The notes: generated from the letters alone by a model not told the origin. A stretch of DNA of 64,000 nucleotides from Azospirillum sp. RU38E (GCF_900188385.1 NZ_FZOI01000004.1:186001-250000), one strand, 5' to 3'. Positions 17,926 through 27,881 are shown, counted from the first letter of the stretch. Program-made: numbers and translations.

Positions 17926-20472
17926 ATGAATAGATGGATCAAGGCCGGGCTGGTCTGTGGTGTGGCGCTGGCCGCGGTCGGTGTCGGGATCGGCGTTCTG
18001 GGCTATGTCCGCTACAGCAAGGATTTGCCCGACCATACGACATTGGCCAATTACACGCCCTCGGTCGCCACCCGCGTTCATGCCGGTGACGGGCGGCTGG
18101 TGGCGGAATTTGCCAGCGAGCGTCGTGTCTTCGTGCCCATCGCCTCGGTGCCCAAGCGGGTGATCCATGCCTTTGTCTCGGCAGAGGATCAGAATTTCTT
18201 CACCCATCACGGGGTGGATTGGGTGGCCGTGCTGCGCGCCCAGTTGCAGAACCTGAAAAATCTCGGCTCCGGCCGCCGCCCCATCGGCGCCTCCACCATC
18301 ACCCAGCAGGTGACGCGCGTTTTCCTGCTGACGAACGAGGTCTCCTACGTCCGCAAGATCAAGGAAGCGATCCTGGCCAGCCGTATCGAAGATGCGATGA
18401 CCAAGGATCAGATCCTTGAGCTGTATATGAACGAGATTTTCCTGGGAAACCGCGCCTATGGCGTCGGCGCCGCGGCACTCAACTATTTCAACAAGTCCCT
18501 GGATGAGTTGACGATTGCTGAGGCGGCCTTCCTCGCCTCCCTGCCCAAGGCGCCCGATCGCTATTATCGCGAACGTCACCGCGATGCCGCCATTGCCCGG
18601 CGCAATTATGTGCTGGGCCGCATGGAAGAGGATGGCTACATCACCGCCGCAGAGGCCGACGCCGCCCGGCAGGAGCCGCTGAATTTCGCCGACCGTGCCG
18701 GCGATAATCAGGTCCGCGCCGATTACTTCATCGAAGAGGTGCGGCGCGAGCTGGCCAAGCTCTATGGGGAGCAGACGCTTTATGCAGGCGGCCTGTCGGT
18801 GCGCACCACGCTGGACCCGACCCTGCAGGCCGCCGCCTCCACCGCGCTGCGCGACGGGCTGATGGCCTATGACCGGCGCGATGGCTGGCGCGGCCCCGTT
18901 GCCCGGCTGCAGGGACTGGATAGCTGGCAGGAAAAGCTGGAAGAGGTCCGCATCCCGCCCGGCGGGGAGGATTGGGATCTGGCCGTGGTGCTGAAGACGG
19001 CCGATGATGCCGTCACCGTCGGGCTGATCGATGGCCGCCAGGGCCGCATCCCGCTGTCCGAACTGAAATGGGCGCGCAAGTCCGACAAGGGCCGCATTGT
19101 CGGCCCCAGCATCACCAAGGCGTCCGACGCACTGTCGCCCGGTGAGGTGGTGTTCGTGGAGTCGCTGGCCGGGGCCAAGGGTGACAAGGCCGACCAGTTC
19201 GCCCTTCGCCAGATCCCAGAGGTACAGGGCGCCATCATGGCGATGGACCCGCATACCGGCCGCGTGCTGGCCATGTCCGGCGGGTTCAGCGCCCGGATGA
19301 GCGTGTTCAACCGGGCCACCCAGGCCATGCGCCAGCCCGGTTCCTCCTTCAAGCCGTTCGTCTATCTGACGGCGCTGGACCATGGCTTCACCCCGTCCAC
19401 CCTGGTGCTGGATGCGCCGTTCGCCCTGGACCAGGGCGGCGGCCTGGGCAAATGGAAGCCGGCCAACTATTCCGACAAATTCTATGGCCCGACCCCGCTG
19501 CGCGTCGGCATTGAGAAGTCGCGCAACGTCATGACGGTGCGGCTGGCGCAATATATCGGCATGGACCCGGTGGTGGAAACGGCGCGCCGATTCGGCATCT
19601 ATGACAATCTGCCGGCCCAGCTTTCCATGTCGCTGGGGGCCGGTGAAACCACGGTCATGCGCATGACCACGGCCTATGCCATGCTGGTCAATGGCGGCCG
19701 CAAGATTGAGCCCAGCTTCATCGACCGGGTGCAGGACCGTACCGGCAAGACCGTCTTCCGCCATGACAACCGGCCCTGTGTCGGCTGCCAGATGCCGCTG
19801 GCCACGGCAGCCGTCGCCGCTGAAACCGGCACCGCCGGCACGGTTCCCGTACCGCAGACGGCAGCACCCGCCCCACTGGCCGAGGCGGTGCCCGTCAGCC
19901 CGGATCAGGTGCCGCAGGTGCCGGATGACCGGGAACAGGTGGATGATCCGCGCACCATCTATCAGGTGGTCTCCATGCTGGAAGGCGTGGTGCAGCGCGG
20001 CACGGCCACCAAGTTGCGCGAAATCGGCAAGCCGCTGGCCGGCAAGACCGGCACCACCAATGACAGTATGGATGCCTGGTTCGTCGGCTTCTCCCCCGAT
20101 CTGGCCGTCGGCGTTTTCGTTGGTTATGACCAGCCGCGCTCCCTGGGCGATCATGAGACGGGCGGCAGTGTGGCCGTGCCGATCTTCAAGGATTTCATGA
20201 CGGTGGCCCTGAAGGATCAACCGGCCATCCCCTTCCGCGTGCCGCCGGGTCTGCAGCTGGTGCGGGTCGATCCGGAAACCGGCAAGCCGGTGCCGCCGGG
20301 CACGCGCAATGCCATCTGGGAAGGTTTCATCCCCGGCACGGAGCCCAATGACGGTCAGGGCGTGCTGGATGGCGGCGACAATGGCGCCGGCTTCGTCTCC
20401 TCCGCCGGGCAGCCGGTGCCGGGCAGCCAGCCGGCGCCCACCATCGGCACCGGTACGGGCGGGGTTTACTGA
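17926..20472 (+). CDS. mrcA: Penicillin-binding protein 1A (bifunctional transglycosylase/transpeptidase)
   Basis: This class A PBP (848 aa) polymerises and crosslinks peptidoglycan. The membrane anchor is at about 5-28. The glycosyltransferase 51 domain has the catalytic glutamate in SAEDQNFFTHHG, then ASTITQQVTRVFLL and the EIFLGNRAYGVGAAA block. The transpeptidase has SSFKP (nucleophile serine), KSRN and AGKTGTTND. An OB-like insertion lies between the domains and a Pro/Gly tail ends the protein. The ATG at 17926 (MNRWIKAG) is preceded by GGA; the frame opens at 17839 but without family similarity. The structured repeat begins 2 bp after the stop. Confidence 0.96.
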   Translation: MNRWIKAGLVCGVALAAVGVGIGVLGYVRYSKDLPDHTTLANYTPSVATRVHAGDGRLVAEFASERRVFVPIASVPKRVIHAFVSAEDQNFFTHHGVDWVAVLRAQLQNLKNLGSGRRPIGASTITQQVTRVFLLTNEVSYVRKIKEAILASRIEDAMTKDQILELYMNEIFLGNRAYGVGAAALNYFNKSLDELTIAEAAFLASLPKAPDRYYRERHRDAAIARRNYVLGRMEEDGYITAAEADAARQEPLNFADRAGDNQVRADYFIEEVRRELAKLYGEQTLYAGGLSVRTTLDPTLQAAASTALRDGLMAYDRRDGWRGPVARLQGLDSWQEKLEEVRIPPGGEDWDLAVVLKTADDAVTVGLIDGRQGRIPLSELKWARKSDKGRIVGPSITKASDALSPGEVVFVESLAGAKGDKADQFALRQIPEVQGAIMAMDPHTGRVLAMSGGFSARMSVFNRATQAMRQPGSSFKPFVYLTALDHGFTPSTLVLDAPFALDQGGGLGKWKPANYSDKFYGPTPLRVGIEKSRNVMTVRLAQYIGMDPVVETARRFGIYDNLPAQLSMSLGAGETTVMRMTTAYAMLVNGGRKIEPSFIDRVQDRTGKTVFRHDNRPCVGCQMPLATAAVAAETGTAGTVPVPQTAAPAPLAEAVPVSPDQVPQVPDDREQVDDPRTIYQVVSMLEGVVQRGTATKLREIGKPLAGKTGTTNDSMDAWFVGFSPDLAVGVFVGYDQPRSLGDHETGGSVAVPIFKDFMTVALKDQPAIPFRVPPGLQLVRVDPETGKPVPPGTRNAIWEGFIPGTEPNDGQGVLDGGDNGAGFVSSAGQPVPGSQPAPTIGTGTGGVY

Positions 20473-20474
20473 TG

Positions 20475-20586
20475 CCAACCCGCCTGAAGGGTCACCTTCA
20501 GGCGGGTTGGAGGCCGGCGACCGCCGGCCCGCCGCCCATGCTGCGTGAGCCAAGCCCGCGGATGCGGGCGCCCGGCGCCTGAGGGA
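20475..20586 (+). repeat. Structured intergenic element, copy A
   Basis: In order this holds: a perfect 16-bp hairpin with a GTCA loop (20475-20510); a 7-bp hairpin with a GACC loop (20512-20529); a 15-nt variable part; the linker GTGAGCCAAG (20545-20554); a 5-bp hairpin with a GGAT loop (20555-20568); and CGCCCGGCGCCTGAGGGA (20569-20586). Copy B at 53295-53404 has the same order and spacing, with identical loops and linkers but different, still paired, stems. There is no T tract, so this is not a simple terminator. It begins 2 bp after the mrcA stop. Confidence 0.82.
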
Positions 20587-20686
20587 GATCGGTATGATCC
20601 CCTATCCATGGGGGTAGCGGCGGGCTGTCGGCAGGCCGCCGCCTCTGCTGCTACGCTTGCCGGCGTCACCAGCGATAAGGCCATGG

Positions 20687-22066
20687 ATGAACGCCGGCAC
20701 CCCTTCCCCCTCCTTCACCCGTCTCCATGCCCTGCGCCAAGCCCTGGATGTTGAGGCGCAGCGGCGCTGCCTGCGGGAAATGACTGGCACCGATCTGGTG
20801 CATCTCACCCGCTCGCTGGAGTTCCAGGCCATCCTGGAAGGCGCGCCGCCGGAGTTGCTGGAGATGCTGCGCCCCTGGCTGCGGCAGGCCCGGCCGCCCC
20901 GCGTCGGCTCGGTGGAGCGGCTGTGCTGGCGGCCGCTGGAACGGTTCCTGGTGGACGCACCCGAGGCGGGTTCCGCCTGCTGGCTGGTGCCCCGCCGGCT
21001 GCTGACCCCGCTCTGGCTGGCGCTGGAGGCCGCCCACCCGGAGCCGGTGGAACAGCTGAAGCGGCAGCACGCGCTGGCCTGTTTCGATGGGGACCAGATC
21101 AGCCTGGATCAGGTCTCCACCGGTGTGGTGGATCTGGCCGCCTATTTCTTCAACAACACCCCTGATCTGCCGGACCGGTTGGGCCTGAATGCGGCGGAAA
21201 CGGAGATGCTGGGTTTCATCGCCCGGGTGATGAAATGGCATCGGCTGGTCATGCCCAATGTGCGCTATTTCCAGCAGGCGCCCCTGGTGCGGCGCCTGCC
21301 GGGGGTGGAGGCGCTGCGCCTCTGCAGCAATTGGTACACGCTGCTGGAACTGCTGGAAGACCAGTTCGATCTCTACCTGCTGTATCTGTTCAGCATCAGT
21401 GCCGATCCCACCCATGTGATCGATGCCTTCCCCTTCTATTTCGAACGGCTGGAGGATGCTGATTGTCTGGCCATGCGCTGGCTGCGCCACCGTCTGGACC
21501 AGCAGTTACAGGAAATCAGCGCCGCCCTGGCCATTCCCCCCCGGCTGCAGGCTGTGGGGGCGCTGCAGACCATGGCGGACAAGCTGGCGGGGATGGAGTT
21601 GTTCATTGACCGGCTGCACCGGCTGCCTCTGCTGGCCCCCGACCAGCCAGAGGGAAAGCGCATCGCCGCCCTGCCGCCACAGCGGCTGTCGCTGGATTAT
21701 GTCAACCGGCTCTGTCTGGCCTATCTGGAGGATTTGACCGACCTACTGCATAGCCAGGGGCCGCAGCGCGACCGGGCGCGGGAGGTGATTCCGGTACTTT
21801 CCACCGCCCTGCCGCCCTTGCTGGCGCGGCTGGGGGTGAATGATGCCAATGGCCGTATTGCCGGTCTGGTGGCGGAGATGGGCGGCAAGGCGCTGTATGA
21901 GATTGACCGCTATCTGCGCAGCCACGAGGTATCGCCCCGCTCCCGCCAGGGGCTGCAGGCCAGCCTGGCCCCGGTTCTGACCATGTGCGAAGCCCTGGGG
22001 ATGGTGGATACGGCCGCCGTGCTGCGGGGCAGGCTGGGTATCCCCGCCCCCACCCCGAACGGATAG
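20687..22066 (+). CDS. Unknown helical protein
   Basis: The product (459 aa) is not recognised. It is Leu- and Arg-rich and looks all-helical and soluble, with no signal peptide or membrane segment. Aromatic-rich stretches stand out, such as AAYFFNNTPDLPDRLGL, MKWHRLVMPNVRYFQQAP and DAFPFYFERLEDADCLAMRW. The start at 20687 has AAGG 6 bp upstream; an upstream ATG-like start at 20657 lacks one. It lies between the structured repeat and mutL on the same strand, with only about 50 bp to mutL, so they may be co-transcribed. Long open frame and codon bias support it as real. Confidence 0.8.
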   Translation: MNAGTPSPSFTRLHALRQALDVEAQRRCLREMTGTDLVHLTRSLEFQAILEGAPPELLEMLRPWLRQARPPRVGSVERLCWRPLERFLVDAPEAGSACWLVPRRLLTPLWLALEAAHPEPVEQLKRQHALACFDGDQISLDQVSTGVVDLAAYFFNNTPDLPDRLGLNAAETEMLGFIARVMKWHRLVMPNVRYFQQAPLVRRLPGVEALRLCSNWYTLLELLEDQFDLYLLYLFSISADPTHVIDAFPFYFERLEDADCLAMRWLRHRLDQQLQEISAALAIPPRLQAVGALQTMADKLAGMELFIDRLHRLPLLAPDQPEGKRIAALPPQRLSLDYVNRLCLAYLEDLTDLLHSQGPQRDRAREVIPVLSTALPPLLARLGVNDANGRIAGLVAEMGGKALYEIDRYLRSHEVSPRSRQGLQASLAPVLTMCEALGMVDTAAVLRGRLGIPAPTPNG

Positions 22067-22117
22067 ATATTGTAGCCGGCTTGGCGACCAGCCCCCATCG
22101 GTGCTATGACCTGGGTC

Positions 22118-23998
22118 ATGCCGATCATCCGCCGCCTGCCCGATACGCTTGTCAACCAGATCGCCGCCGGCGAGGTGGTGGAGCGCCCTGCCGCCGCCGT
22201 GAAGGAGCTGGTGGAGAACGCGCTGGATGCCGGCGCGCGGCGCATCGACGTCACCCTGCGCGATGGTGGCAAGGCGCTGCTGTCGGTGGTGGATGATGGT
22301 ATCGGCATGGTGCCGGAGCAGCTGGAACTGGCGGTGGAACGCCATGCCACCTCCAAACTGCCCGATGGCGACCTGACCGATATCCGCACGCTGGGCTTCC
22401 GGGGGGAGGCGCTGCCTTCCATCGGCGCGGTCAGCCGCCTTTCCATCACCAGCCGCACCGCCGATGCCGACCATGCCAGCATCATTCAGGTGGAAGGCGG
22501 GGCTAAGGGGCCGGTCGGCCCGGCACCGGGCGGCGCAGGCACGCGGGTGGAGGTGCGCGACCTGTTCTTCGCCACGCCGGCCCGGCTGAAATTCCTGAAA
22601 GGCAGCCGCACCGAAAGCCAGCACGCCATTGATGTGGTGGAACGGCTGGCCATGGCGCACCCCCATGTTGCCTTCACCGTGAATGATGAGGGGCGCACGC
22701 CGGTGCGGCTGGCCGCCAGCACGGGGGAGGCCGAACAGGCCAGGCTGGTGCGGCTGGGGGCCGTGCTGGGGCGGGAATTCCAGGAAAATGCCATTCCGGT
22801 CAATGCCGAACGCGCGGGCGTGCGGCTGACCGGCCATATCGGCCTGCCCACCTACAACAAGCCGACGGCGGCCGGGCAATATCTGTTCGTCAATGGCCGG
22901 CCGGTGAAGGATCGGCTGGTGGTGGGGGCCGTGCGCGGTGCCTATGCCGATTTCCTGGCCCGCGACCGTCACCCCGTGCTGGCCCTGTTCCTGGAACTGG
23001 ACCCGCATGAGGTGGATGTGAATGTGCATCCCGCCAAGACGGAGGTGCGGTTCCGTGACCAGGCGCTTGTACGCGGCCTGATCGTCGGTGCCTTGAAACA
23101 TGCGCTGGCCGCTGCCGGCCACCGGGCCAGCACCACGGTGGCCGCCGACACGCTGGCCAGCCTAACCCCGCGTGTCGCCCCGCAGACCAGCCTGTTATGG
23201 GAACCGCCGGCCCGGCCCGCCGCTGCGGCAGGGCCTTCGTTCCCCGGCCAATATCAGCACCATGCCCCGCCGCCGGTGGCCCGCGAGTTGGCGGAGGCAA
23301 GCTGGCGCTTCCAGGCCCCCCTGCCCCAACCGGCAGCGGAACCGCCGGATGCCAATTTCGCCCCCGCCGCCCGTAATGAAGCCGTCCCGGAAAGTGCGCC
23401 GCCACCGGCCAGCCAGTTTCCCCTGGGTGCTGCACGGGCGCAGTTGCACGCCACCTATATCGTGGCGCAGACGGAAAACGGCATCATCATCGTCGACCAG
23501 CACGCTGCCCATGAACGGCTGGTCTATGAACGGATGAAGCAGGACATGCTGGGGACCGGGGTAAAGCGCCAGATGCTGCTGATCCCGGAGGTGGTGGAGC
23601 TGGACCCGGCCGATGCCGACCGGGTGGGCGAACGCGCGGCCGAACTGGCGGAGATGGGCCTGATCCTGGAAACCTTTGGGTCAGGGGCGGTGGTGGTACG
23701 CGAAGTGCCGGCCATGCTGGGGGCGCGGGCCGATGTGCGTGGCCTGATCAAGGATATTGCCGACGAGCTGGCCGAGCTGGGCGACGCCCACGCGCTGAAG
23801 GAACGGCTGGAGGCGATCTGTTCGCGCATGGCCTGCCATGGCAGCGTGCGCGCCGGCCGGGCGATGAATGTAGACGAAATGAACGCCCTGCTGCGCCAGA
23901 TGGAAGCGACACCCCATAGTGGCCAGTGCAACCATGGCCGCCCCACCTATGTGGAGCTGAAGCTGGGCGATATCGAAAGGTTATTTGGCCGCCGGTGA
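22118..23998 (+). CDS. mutL: DNA mismatch repair protein MutL
   Basis: This GHKL ATPase (626 aa) couples MutS mismatch recognition to strand removal. The N-terminal ATPase domain has [31 protein letters not shown] and [15 protein letters not shown] Pro/Ala-rich linker spans about 345-440. The C-terminal dimerisation domain contains [12 protein letters not shown], which fits the DQHA(x)2E(x)4E endonuclease motif, followed by ACHGS and CNHGRP. This MutL is therefore predicted to be a nicking enzyme, as in bacteria without Mut[15 protein letters not shown] (start 22118) fits the family better than the ATG at 22106. Confidence 0.97.
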   Translation: MPIIRRLPDTLVNQIAAGEVVERPAAAVKELVENALDAGARRIDVTLRDGGKALLSVVDDGIGMVPEQLELAVERHATSKLPDGDLTDIRTLGFRGEALPSIGAVSRLSITSRTADADHASIIQVEGGAKGPVGPAPGGAGTRVEVRDLFFATPARLKFLKGSRTESQHAIDVVERLAMAHPHVAFTVNDEGRTPVRLAASTGEAEQARLVRLGAVLGREFQENAIPVNAERAGVRLTGHIGLPTYNKPTAAGQYLFVNGRPVKDRLVVGAVRGAYADFLARDRHPVLALFLELDPHEVDVNVHPAKTEVRFRDQALVRGLIVGALKHALAAAGHRASTTVAADTLASLTPRVAPQTSLLWEPPARPAAAAGPSFPGQYQHHAPPPVARELAEASWRFQAPLPQPAAEPPDANFAPAARNEAVPESAPPPASQFPLGAARAQLHATYIVAQTENGIIIVDQHAAHERLVYERMKQDMLGTGVKRQMLLIPEVVELDPADADRVGERAAELAEMGLILETFGSGAVVVREVPAMLGARADVRGLIKDIADELAELGDAHALKERLEAICSRMACHGSVRAGRAMNVDEMNALLRQMEATPHSGQCNHGRPTYVELKLGDIERLFGRR

Positions 23999-24087
23999 AA
24001 ATGTCATCGGGACATATGCGTTCATACAGAAACGGGGCCGCCGGATTATGCTGCCGACAGCGCCCGCCTGTGTTGGAGGATTATCGC

Positions 24088-24786
24088 ATGAGCCATGGCA
24101 TTGCCCTGATCGACACGCTGCTGATCGGCACCCCGGAACCGCTGGGACCCAAAGGGGTGCCCAGCAGCATCCAGGCCCGCCGCCCCGTGCCCGGCCCGGT
24201 GCAAGCCGATGAAAATGGCCTGTTCGGCGATCAGGTGGGCGATGACAAGGTGCATGGCGGGGCGGAGAAGGCCATCCATCTCTACCCGTTCGACCATTAT
24301 GCACGCTGGGCCGCCGAACAGCCTTTGATGGTGCCGCATCTGGCCGCCCCCGGTGCCTTTGGCGAGAATTTCAGCGTCGCTGGGGTGACAGAGGCGGATG
24401 TCTGTCTAGGGGATGTGGTGGAGGTGGGCGGTGCCCAGCTTCAGGTCTCCCAGGCCCGTCAGCCCTGCTGGAAGCTGGGCGTGCGCTTCGGCCTGCCAGC
24501 CCTGCCCCGGCTGGTGCAGAAAAGCGGGCGCACCGGCTGGTATTACCGGGTGCTGAAACCGGGGGCGATTTCCCAGGGCGACCCGATCCGCCTGCTGGAC
24601 CGGCCGCATCCGACCTGGGACATCGCCCACACCCTGCGCACGCTGTATGTCGATACGCTGAACCAGGAGGCGTTGGAAGAACTGGCGGAGCTGACCGGTG
24701 CCAGCCCCGGCCTGCGCCGGCTGGCCGCCAACCGGCTGGCCAATGCGATGGTGGAGGATTGGGGCCGGCGGCTGGATGGGGTTTGA
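24088..24786 (+). CDS. MOSC domain protein (YiiM-like)
   Basis: This 232-aa MOSC-domain protein may handle sulfur or molybdenum-cofactor-related substrates. The YiiM family has been linked to detoxification of N-hydroxylated compounds, but its activity here is unproven. The MOSC core includes KVHGGAEKAIHLYPFDHY, GAFGENFSV and LQVSQARQPCWKLGVRF, which contains the conserved cysteine. A helical C-terminal extension follows (about 175-232). The start has an ideal GGAGGA site 7 bp upstream. It follows mutL by 89 bp and is convergent with cysS. Confidence 0.9.
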   Translation: MSHGIALIDTLLIGTPEPLGPKGVPSSIQARRPVPGPVQADENGLFGDQVGDDKVHGGAEKAIHLYPFDHYARWAAEQPLMVPHLAAPGAFGENFSVAGVTEADVCLGDVVEVGGAQLQVSQARQPCWKLGVRFGLPALPRLVQKSGRTGWYYRVLKPGAISQGDPIRLLDRPHPTWDIAHTLRTLYVDTLNQEALEELAELTGASPGLRRLAANRLANAMVEDWGRRLDGV

Positions 24787-24862
24787 GAGGGGGGGCGTTC
24801 ACGCCAGCAAACGCTATATTGGTGCCAACGCAAACGACCCTTCGCCCCGTTTTCACCTGCAC

Positions 24863-24953
24863 CCACCGTCACCCCGGCGAAGGCCGGGGTCCAGATTCGT
24901 AGAGCAAAGCGCCTGTGGCCCCTGGACCCCGGCGAAGGCCGGGGTGACGGTGG
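24863..24953. repeat. REP-like inverted doublet between the MOSC gene and cysS
   Basis: Two 32-bp arms (24863-24894 and 24922-24953) form an inverted repeat around a 27-bp centre. Each arm contains its own hairpin, CCCCGGCGAAGGCCGGGG. Together they make a large cruciform-capable element between convergent genes, where it could terminate both transcripts. Similar CCCCGGCGAAGGCCGGGG palindromes are very common in alphaproteobacterial genomes, so it is probably one member of a REP/BIME family. Confidence 0.88.
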
Positions 24954-24983
24954 AGAAAGCGGCAATGGCGGCGCCCCCTGCCC

Positions 24984-26360
24984 TTAACCCCGCTTCCAGC
25001 TCGTCCCCTGCGGGCCGTCTTCCAGGATGATGCCCTGGTCGGCCAAGTCTTTGCGGATGCGGTCTGCCTCCGCAAAGTTCTTGGCCTTGCGGGCGGCCAG
25101 ACGGTCGGCAATGGCCTGTTCAATCGCCGCCTCGTCCAGGGCCGCCGCCCCGGCGGGCTGCCACTTGAACCAGGCTTCCGCCGGCTGGCCCAGAAAGCCC
25201 AGCAACTGCGCCCCGGCCTTCAGGCTTGCCGCTGCCGCCTGCTTGGCTGCCGGATCGCCTTCCCGGTGATAGGCATTGGCCAGTTCGTGCAAAGCACTGA
25301 TGGCCAGCGGCGTGTTCAGATCGTCGGTCAAGGCTGCCAGCAGGTCGGCCGGAACCGCCGCGGCCGGCAGGTCGTCACCCGCCGCGCGCAACACGCCATA
25401 CCAACGGTCCAGCGTCGCCCGCGCCTGGGCCACCTTCTCCTTGGTGAAGTCCAGCGGCTGGCGGTAATGCGCCGACAGAATGGCCAGCCGCAGCGCCTCG
25501 CCCGGAAACTCATCCAGCAATTCGCGCACGGTGTAGAAGTTGCCCAAGGACTTGGACATCTTGTCGCCGGCAATGGTCAGGAAGCCGGAATGCATCCAGA
25601 CATTGGCCATGACCTGGGTGCCATGGGCGCAACGGCTCTGCGCGATTTCATTTTCATGGTGGGGGAAGATCAAATCCAACCCGCCGCCATGAATGTCAAA
25701 CACCTGCCCCAGATGCGCCGCCGTCATGGCGGAGCATTCAATATGCCAGCCGGGCCGCCCCTTGCCCCACGGGCTGTCCCAGCCCGGTTCACCTGCCTTG
25801 GCCGGCTTCCACAGCACGAAATCGGCAGGCGACTTCTTATAGGGCGCCACCTCCACCCGCGCGCCGGCAATCAGATCTTCCTGGCTGCGGCGGGAAAGCT
25901 GGCCGTAATCGGCCATGGAAGGCACATGGAACAGCACATGGCCTTCCGCCGCATAGGCGAAGCCCTTCTCCACCAGCCGTTCGATCATCGCCACCATATC
26001 GCCGATATGGCGGGTGGCGCGTGGTTCGATATCCGGGCGCAGCAGGCCCAGATCATCCATATCGGCGTGGAACTGCGCCGTGGTGCGGGCGGTCACACTG
26101 TCAATCGGCTCGCCGGACTGGTTCGACCGGTCGATGATCTTGTCATCCACATCGGTGATGTTCCGGGCGTAGGTCACCTGCGGATAAAGATGCTTCAGCA
26201 GCCTTGCCAGCAGGTCAAAGGCACTGAAGGTACGGGCATTGCCGATATGGGCATAGTCATAGACCGTGGGGCCGCAGACATATAGCTTCACATGATTCGC
26301 ATCGATGGGATGGAATTCTTCCTTGGCACGCAGAAGCGTGTTGTAGAGCGACAGGGCCAT
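24984..26360 (-). CDS. cysS: Cysteinyl-tRNA synthetase
   Basis: This class I synthetase (458 aa) charges tRNA-Cys. The N-terminal YVCGPTVYDYAHIGNART holds a zinc-ligand cysteine and the HIGN signature. The zinc site continues with HIECSAM and HHENEIAQS. The KMSKSLGN ATP-binding loop lies in the second half, followed by the DALR-like helical domain and the anticodon-binding tail. The start MALSLYNT at 26360 fits the family; the frame opens 32 codons earlier without similarity. It lies 99 bp downstream of gltX on the same strand. Confidence 0.97.
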   Translation of the reverse strand: MALSLYNTLLRAKEEFHPIDANHVKLYVCGPTVYDYAHIGNARTFSAFDLLARLLKHLYPQVTYARNITDVDDKIIDRSNQSGEPIDSVTARTTAQFHADMDDLGLLRPDIEPRATRHIGDMVAMIERLVEKGFAYAAEGHVLFHVPSMADYGQLSRRSQEDLIAGARVEVAPYKKSPADFVLWKPAKAGEPGWDSPWGKGRPGWHIECSAMTAAHLGQVFDIHGGGLDLIFPHHENEIAQSRCAHGTQVMANVWMHSGFLTIAGDKMSKSLGNFYTVRELLDEFPGEALRLAILSAHYRQPLDFTKEKVAQARATLDRWYGVLRAAGDDLPAAAVPADLLAALTDDLNTPLAISALHELANAYHREGDPAAKQAAAASLKAGAQLLGFLGQPAEAWFKWQPAGAAALDEAAIEQAIADRLAARKAKNFAEADRIRKDLADQGIILEDGPQGTSWKRG

Positions 26361-26459
26361 GGGTCTGCTTTCGGAAACTTGGTCTTGAATATCAGGCGAG
26401 AGGAGGCGGGGCGACAACGCCCTGTCGACATCGGGAGCCTGCTTTAAACTGAACAACCA

Positions 26460-27818
26460 TCACGCCACCCGCCCGGCCAGCCGCGCCAGGGCGCGGTCAC
26501 GGCCGATCAACGGCAGCAGGGTCTTCAGTTCCGGCCCATGGTCGCGCGCCGTCAACGCGCGGCGCAGCGGCAGGAACAGGGCCTTGCCCTTGGCCCCTGT
26601 GGCCGCCCCCACCGCCTTGGTCCAGGCGCCCCAGGTGGTTTCATCCCAAACCCCATCGGGCAGCAGCCCGGCGGCGGTTTCCAGGAAAGCGGCATCCTCC
26701 ACCAGCGGGGTGACCGGCGCATGGGTCACCGCCCACCAGTCTTTCGCATCAGCCAGCTTGGACAGGTTCGGGCGCACGGCCAGCCAGAAGGCCTCATCCA
26801 CCCCGTCCAGCCCCAAGCCCGCCAGCCGTTCGGCCACCGCGGCAAACGGGGCCTGATGCAGCACCTGGGCATTCAGGCGCATCAACTCATCCGGATCGAA
26901 TTTCGGCGTGCCGCGCCCGAACTTGGCGAAGTCGAACCCGTCCGCCAGTTCGGCCAGCGATCCGGCCGCCGCAATCGCATCCGCCGTACCCAGCCGCGCG
27001 AGATATGACGTCAGCGCCAGCGCCTCCACCCCCTCTTCCAGCCGCATGGAGCGGACGGAGAGGGAGCCCAGGCGCTTGGACAGGCCTTCGCCCTCAGCCC
27101 CGGCGATCAGCGGCAGATGGGCGAAGGTCGGCACCTGCCCCTGCCCTTCCAGGCCGATAATGGCCTGGAACAATTGCACCTGCACCGCGGTGTTGGTCAC
27201 ATGGTCTTCACCGCGCACAATATGGCTGATGGCGAAATCCACGTCGTCAACCACAGAGGTGAGCGTATAAAGCGGGCGACCATCCTCGCGGATCAGCACC
27301 GGGTCGGACAGGTCGACCCCTTTGAAATGCTTGTGTCCCTGCACCAGATCGTCCCAGACGATATCCTCATGCAGCAGCTTGAAGCGCCAATGCGGGCGGC
27401 GGCCCTCTGCCTCCAGCCGGGCGCGATCCTCCTCGCTCAGCCGCAGGGCAGCGCGGTCATAGATGGGCGGCAGGTGGCGGGCCAGCAGCGATTTGCGCTT
27501 CAGGCCCAACTCCTCCGGCGTTTCATAGCAGGGGTAGAGCCGGCCGGCGGCCTTCAGCTTTTCCGCCACCTCGCCATAGCGGGGATAGCGGTCGCTTTCA
27601 CGGGCATAACGGTCCCAGGTCAGGCCCAGCCAAGTCAGATCCTGCGCGATGGCATCGGCATATTCCTGGGTGGAGCGCTCTTCGTCCGTATCATCCAGGC
27701 GGAACATGAAGCTGCCGCCTTGCCGCGCCGCGAACAGCCAGTTCACGATGGCGGTGCGGACATTGCCGATATGCAGGAAGCCGGTGGGGCTGGGCGCGAA
27801 ACGGACGGCGATCTTCAT
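26460..27818 (-). CDS. gltX: Glutamyl-tRNA synthetase
   Basis: This class I synthetase (452 aa) attaches glutamate to t[20 protein letters not shown] carries the HIGN signature at the N-terminus. The ATP-binding KLSKR loop reads GEGLSKRLG, with the first lysine replaced by glycine, a form found in one of the two GltX subgroups of alphaproteobacteria. Only one cysteine (PCYET) of the usual zinc site is present. Many alphaproteobacteria have a second gltX and a GatCAB route for Gln-tRNA; whether this copy charges tRNA-Glu, tRNA-Gln or both cannot be read here. The start [10 protein letters not shown] at 27818 fits the family. Confidence 0.95.
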   Translation of the reverse strand: MKIAVRFAPSPTGFLHIGNVRTAIVNWLFAARQGGSFMFRLDDTDEERSTQEYADAIAQDLTWLGLTWDRYARESDRYPRYGEVAEKLKAAGRLYPCYETPEELGLKRKSLLARHLPPIYDRAALRLSEEDRARLEAEGRRPHWRFKLLHEDIVWDDLVQGHKHFKGVDLSDPVLIREDGRPLYTLTSVVDDVDFAISHIVRGEDHVTNTAVQVQLFQAIIGLEGQGQVPTFAHLPLIAGAEGEGLSKRLGSLSVRSMRLEEGVEALALTSYLARLGTADAIAAAGSLAELADGFDFAKFGRGTPKFDPDELMRLNAQVLHQAPFAAVAERLAGLGLDGVDEAFWLAVRPNLSKLADAKDWWAVTHAPVTPLVEDAAFLETAAGLLPDGVWDETTWGAWTKAVGAATGAKGKALFLPLRRALTARDHGPELKTLLPLIGRDRALARLAGRVA

Positions 27819-27881
27819 GGGGAGAACTGCTTTGGCAGGCGGGAAATCGGGCCGCAGCGATAGCACGGGCAGCGATTTCCC

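Noticed and set aside
17815-20553. 912-aa minus-strand open frame
   Set aside because: It is antisense to mrcA with shadow-type composition; the plus strand carries intact PBP1A motifs.
20545-20754. Short open frame starting GTG AGC CAA inside structured element A
   Set aside because: The same start occurs in copy B but the proteins diverge at once. Differences fall on stem pairs and change amino acids, so structure rather than coding is conserved.
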